Assembly (NCBI GenBank): GCA_021160955.1
Contig: JAGHBM010000036.1
Span: 1-15,813, forward strand
Length of the DNA: 15,813 bases
Direction: 5' to 3'
Source: Candidatus Aenigmatarchaeota archaeon
GTDB taxonomy: Archaea > Aenigmatarchaeota > Aenigmatarchaeia > PWEA01 > JAGHBM01
Shown here: positions 13,891-15,813 of the stretch, piece after piece
Layout of the letters: every line of letters begins with the position of its first letter
Numbering within the stretch: position 1 is the first letter of the stretch
Notes under the pieces: model-generated
What the model saw: only the letters and a program-made list of their open reading frames with translations
What the model was told of the DNA's origin: nothing
The model's database searches: none
Position numbers and translations under genes: made by a program

Positions 13891-15342
13891 TCATCCTTTT
13901 GCTACTCCCAGAGGAATTACCCTCGCAACTTTTCTTGAAATTCCCGCTTGATGAACCGACTCTATGACCTCGTCCACGTTCTTGTAAGCGTCTGGCGCTT
14001 CTTCGGCTATAACTTTTCCGTGTGTTGCTCTCACATAGATTCCTTTGGTCTCGAGAAGCCTTTTTCTTATTTCTTCTCCCCGGAAAGATTTTATTGCCTT
14101 GTGTCTCGACATGACCCTTCCGGCACCATGGCAGGTGGAGTAGAAGCTTTCCTTGCTTTTTTCCGTACCAACCAAAACATAGGAAGCAGTCCCCATTGAA
14201 CCAGCTATCAATATCGGCTGACCAAATTTCTTGTAAACTCTCGGAACCAATGGATGCCCGGGAGGAAGTGCCCTGGTTGCACCTTTTCTGTGAACGTATA
14301 CCTTCCTTTTCTTACCATCTATTTCATGCTCTTCTAGTTTACATATGTTGTGCGCAACTTCATATATCAATTGCATGTCCATATCTTCCCATGTCCTGTC
14401 AAACACCTGCTCAAAACTATCACGTATCCATTTCGTCATGACAGTCCTGTTGGCGAACGCATAGTTAACTGCACATTGCATGGCCTTGAAATAATCCTGT
14501 CCCTCATCAGAATTTGCAGGAGCACATACGAGTTGCTTGTCTGGAATTTTTATTCCGTACTTCTCCACGGCCTTAGCGTGGATTTCCAAATAATCGGATG
14601 CGACCTGATGACCAAAACCACGTGACCCACAGTGAAGCATTACGATGATCTGTCCCGGTTTCTCTATTCCAAAGGCCTTTGCAGTTTCTTCATCATAGAT
14701 CTCATCGACTGCCTGGACTTCCAAGAAATGATTTCCGGCGCCAAGAGTCCCAAGCTGTGGGAGTCCTCTTTTCTTTGCCATGTCACTTACCTTAGATGGA
14801 TCGGCTCCTTTCATCCGTCCATTTTCCTCGATTCTCTCAAGATCTTCCTTGGTGGCATACCCATTCTCCAGGGCCCATTCAGCGCCCTTGACCAATACCT
14901 CATCAAGTTGATCGTACGTCAGTCTCAATTTTCCTTTTGCACCGACACCGCACGGAACGTTCCTGAAAAGCGTATCTATCAAAATCCTAAGTTTGCCTTT
15001 GATGTCATCTACTGTTAGATTCGTCCTTATCATCCTTATTCCACAATTTATATCGAATCCAGTACAACCGGAGGATATCACACCCTCTTCTGCATCAAAA
15101 GCTCCGACCGCACCCATGGGAAGACCATAACCGAAATGTATGTCGGGAGCACCTATCACCGGTTCCAAGACACCTGGAAGCATGGCAACGTTTGTGAGTT
15201 GATAAAGAGCATCAGGTTCAACACTATCTATTATGAATTTGTTTCCATACACTATGGCATCTACTCTCATCCCGTCCCTAAAACTCTTTGGGATCCTCCA
15301 TTTGTAAGGCGTTATCTGTTCGAGACTCTTCTTTATATCCAT
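13891..15342 (-). CDS. rtcB: RtcB RNA-splicing ligase
   Basis: GTP- and Mn-dependent ligase that joins 2',3'-cyclic phosphate and 5'-OH RNA ends, chiefly tRNA exons after splicing-endonuclease cleavage. It has 483 residues, matching intein-free archaeal RtcB. Metal and nucleotide residues are visible: SGCTGFDINCGIR (D97, C100), GAGNHFLEV (H205), LHCGSRGFGHQ (H237), VAHNICKLEEH (H331) and TCHGAGRVMSRH, with the guanylylated His at H405. There is no intein. The start is ATG 15342 with SD GAGGTGAT (15353-15346) 3 nt upstream, rather than the GTG at 15360, which lies upstream of that SD. Its leader carries overlapping hairpins. A likely circularised substrate, pre-23S rRNA, is encoded in the same window. 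Confidence 0.97.
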   Translation of the reverse strand: MDIKKSLEQITPYKWRIPKSFRDGMRVDAIVYGNKFIIDSVEPDALYQLTNVAMLPGVLEPVIGAPDIHFGYGLPMGAVGAFDAEEGVISSGCTGFDINCGIRMIRTNLTVDDIKGKLRILIDTLFRNVPCGVGAKGKLRLTYDQLDEVLVKGAEWALENGYATKEDLERIEENGRMKGADPSKVSDMAKKRGLPQLGTLGAGNHFLEVQAVDEIYDEETAKAFGIEKPGQIIVMLHCGSRGFGHQVASDYLEIHAKAVEKYGIKIPDKQLVCAPANSDEGQDYFKAMQCAVNYAFANRTVMTKWIRDSFEQVFDRTWEDMDMQLIYEVAHNICKLEEHEIDGKKRKVYVHRKGATRALPPGHPLVPRVYKKFGQPILIAGSMGTASYVLVGTEKSKESFYSTCHGAGRVMSRHKAIKSFRGEEIRKRLLETKGIYVRATHGKVIAEEAPDAYKNVDEVIESVHQAGISRKVARVIPLGVAKG

Positions 15343-15425
15343 GTTATCACCTCTATACACGCAGAATCAGACTGCGTGCACCTGTTTGCACTTCAAAAAA
15401 CTGTGCCAGGTGCACACATAAAACC
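15343..15425 (-). promoter_or_regulatory. rtcB leader with two overlapping hairpins next to the SD
   Basis: In the minus-strand RNA, GTGCACCTG (15415-15407) pairs with CAGGTGCAC (15384-15376), and inside it GCAC (15406-15403) pairs with GTGC (15391-15388), leaving a 3-nt AAA bulge (15387-15385). A second hairpin, CACGCAG (15378-15372) with CTGCGTG (15364-15358), shares CAC with the first, so both cannot fully form at once. The SD begins 4 nt after it. GGTTTTATGTG (15425-15415) is a weak TATA candidate; better boxes lie near 15453 and 15479. A riboregulatory role is inferred. Confidence 0.45.
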
Positions 15426-15477
15426 AACTTACCAACACTAAATCATCCAATTTAATTAGTAATATTGGAATTCGTAT

Positions 15478-15813
15478 TTAAAGATTTAGAATTCTATTTT
15501 TGTATTTGGAGAACAACACAACGATCAATATGAATGCAAAGATTGAGATGCCTAACGCAAATGCTTTATTCTGATTAAATCGGGTATCTTCGACATTTTT
15601 ATTATTACGGTGATCTTCATAAGATTTGTATTTTATTGAAAAAAACGAATAGTTTCTCATTGGAACACTACGACAATCAAATGAAGATGCATTAACCATA
15701 CCAGTTGTCCGTGAATATTTTGCATGAATCTCAAACTCAGTTCCTGGTGGCACGGTGTTGTTTAAGAAAGGTTTTTGTAAATCTGGCTGGAAGTTACTAT
15801 TATCAAAAAATAC
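15478..15813 (-). CDS. C-terminal part of a surface protein with one membrane anchor (cut by window edge)
   Basis: The frame is open to the right edge, so only the last 111 residues are visible and the true start is outside; the GTG at 15753 is internal. A polar region of about 75 residues with several N-x-S/T sequons (NNT, NAS, NYS) precedes a single transmembrane helix, AFALGISIFAFILIVVLF, and a short basic tail, SKYKNRILNL. This fits an extracellular domain with a C-terminal anchor and cytoplasmic tail. A domain with PPGTEFEIHAKYSR suggests a beta-sandwich, but I do not recognise a family. Its stop lies 135 nt before the rtcB start on the same strand; a TATA-like CTTTAAATA at its end could serve rtcB. 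Confidence 0.7.
   Translation of the reverse strand, partial: VFFDNSNFQPDLQKPFLNNTVPPGTEFEIHAKYSRTTGMVNASSFDCRSVPMRNYSFFSIKYKSYEDHRNNKNVEDTRFNQNKAFALGISIFAFILIVVLFSKYKNRILNL

Noticed and set aside
14632..15018. A 128-codon plus-strand frame opposite rtcB, and neighbours up to 15441.
   Set aside because: These are antisense shadows of rtcB, whose conserved blocks occupy the other strand.
1..15813. CRISPR array, insertion sequence, toxin-antitoxin pair or phage cassette.
   Set aside because: There is no repeat-spacer pattern, transposase motif or terminal inverted repeat. The only direct repeat (6128-6181) has two copies and brackets a promoter.

Overview
The window comes from an archaeon. 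It holds an archaeal-type 23S rRNA gene, a type A RNase P RNA, a Sec61-beta (archaeal SecG) subunit, geranylgeranyl-type prenyl synthase, archaeal/eukaryal-type tryptophanyl-tRNA synthetase and an intron-free RtcB. Starts are marked by TATA boxes about 25-30 nt upstream, or by GGTGA-type Shine-Dalgarno (SD) sites. Protein genes are A/T-rich and the rRNA is clearly richer in G+C. The 23S gene has no 16S before it and no 5S after it, and its rRNA is divergent. This would suit a reduced, fast-evolving lineage such as a DPANN archaeon, but the lineage is inference.

Layout: (1) 1-286, start of a SAM methyltransferase on the minus strand, cut by the window edge. (2) About 420-3806, a free-standing 23S transcription unit: two TATA boxes, a folded leader, and an outer stem with a bulge-helix-bulge that closes the 23S. 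(3) 3841-4231, RNase P RNA with its own TATA box. (4) 4432-6101, secG, an endonuclease IV-family gene, and an SGNH hydrolase broken by a +1 frameshift. (5) 6182-9188, an AAA/DUF4143 ATPase behind a direct repeat that brackets its TATA box, then argS. (6) 9189-10087, minus strand: a small unknown protein with an internal repeat and a HAD-family hydrolase, each with its own promoter. (7) 10207-10857, a PCMT-like methyltransferase. (8) 10909-12701, two isoprenoid genes (prenyl synthase and type I IPP isomerase) facing away from each other around a palindromic TATA element, with a likely 31-codon ORF ahead of the synthase. (9) 12727-13833, trpS, probably co-transcribed with idi. (10) 13891-15342, rtcB on the minus strand, with hairpins in its leader. 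(11) 15478-15813, the C-terminal part of a surface protein with one membrane anchor.

Functional links: the isoprenoid pair feeds archaeal lipid synthesis (IPP to DMAPP, then to long prenyl diphosphates). Most of the rest is RNA and translation: 23S, RNase P RNA, ArgRS, TrpRS and RtcB. The bulge-helix-bulge at the 23S base is the substrate shape for the archaeal splicing endonuclease, whose products RtcB-type ligases join, so one RtcB substrate is probably encoded in the same window.

The most unusual signals are a set of substitutions at normally near-invariant 23S peptidyl-transferase and sarcin-ricin positions (some in apparently compensated pairs), the bulge-helix-bulge, the repeat-containing microprotein, the rtcB leader fold and the palindromic TATA between the two isoprenoid genes. 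I found no CRISPR array, tRNA, 5S or 16S rRNA, insertion sequence or defence system.
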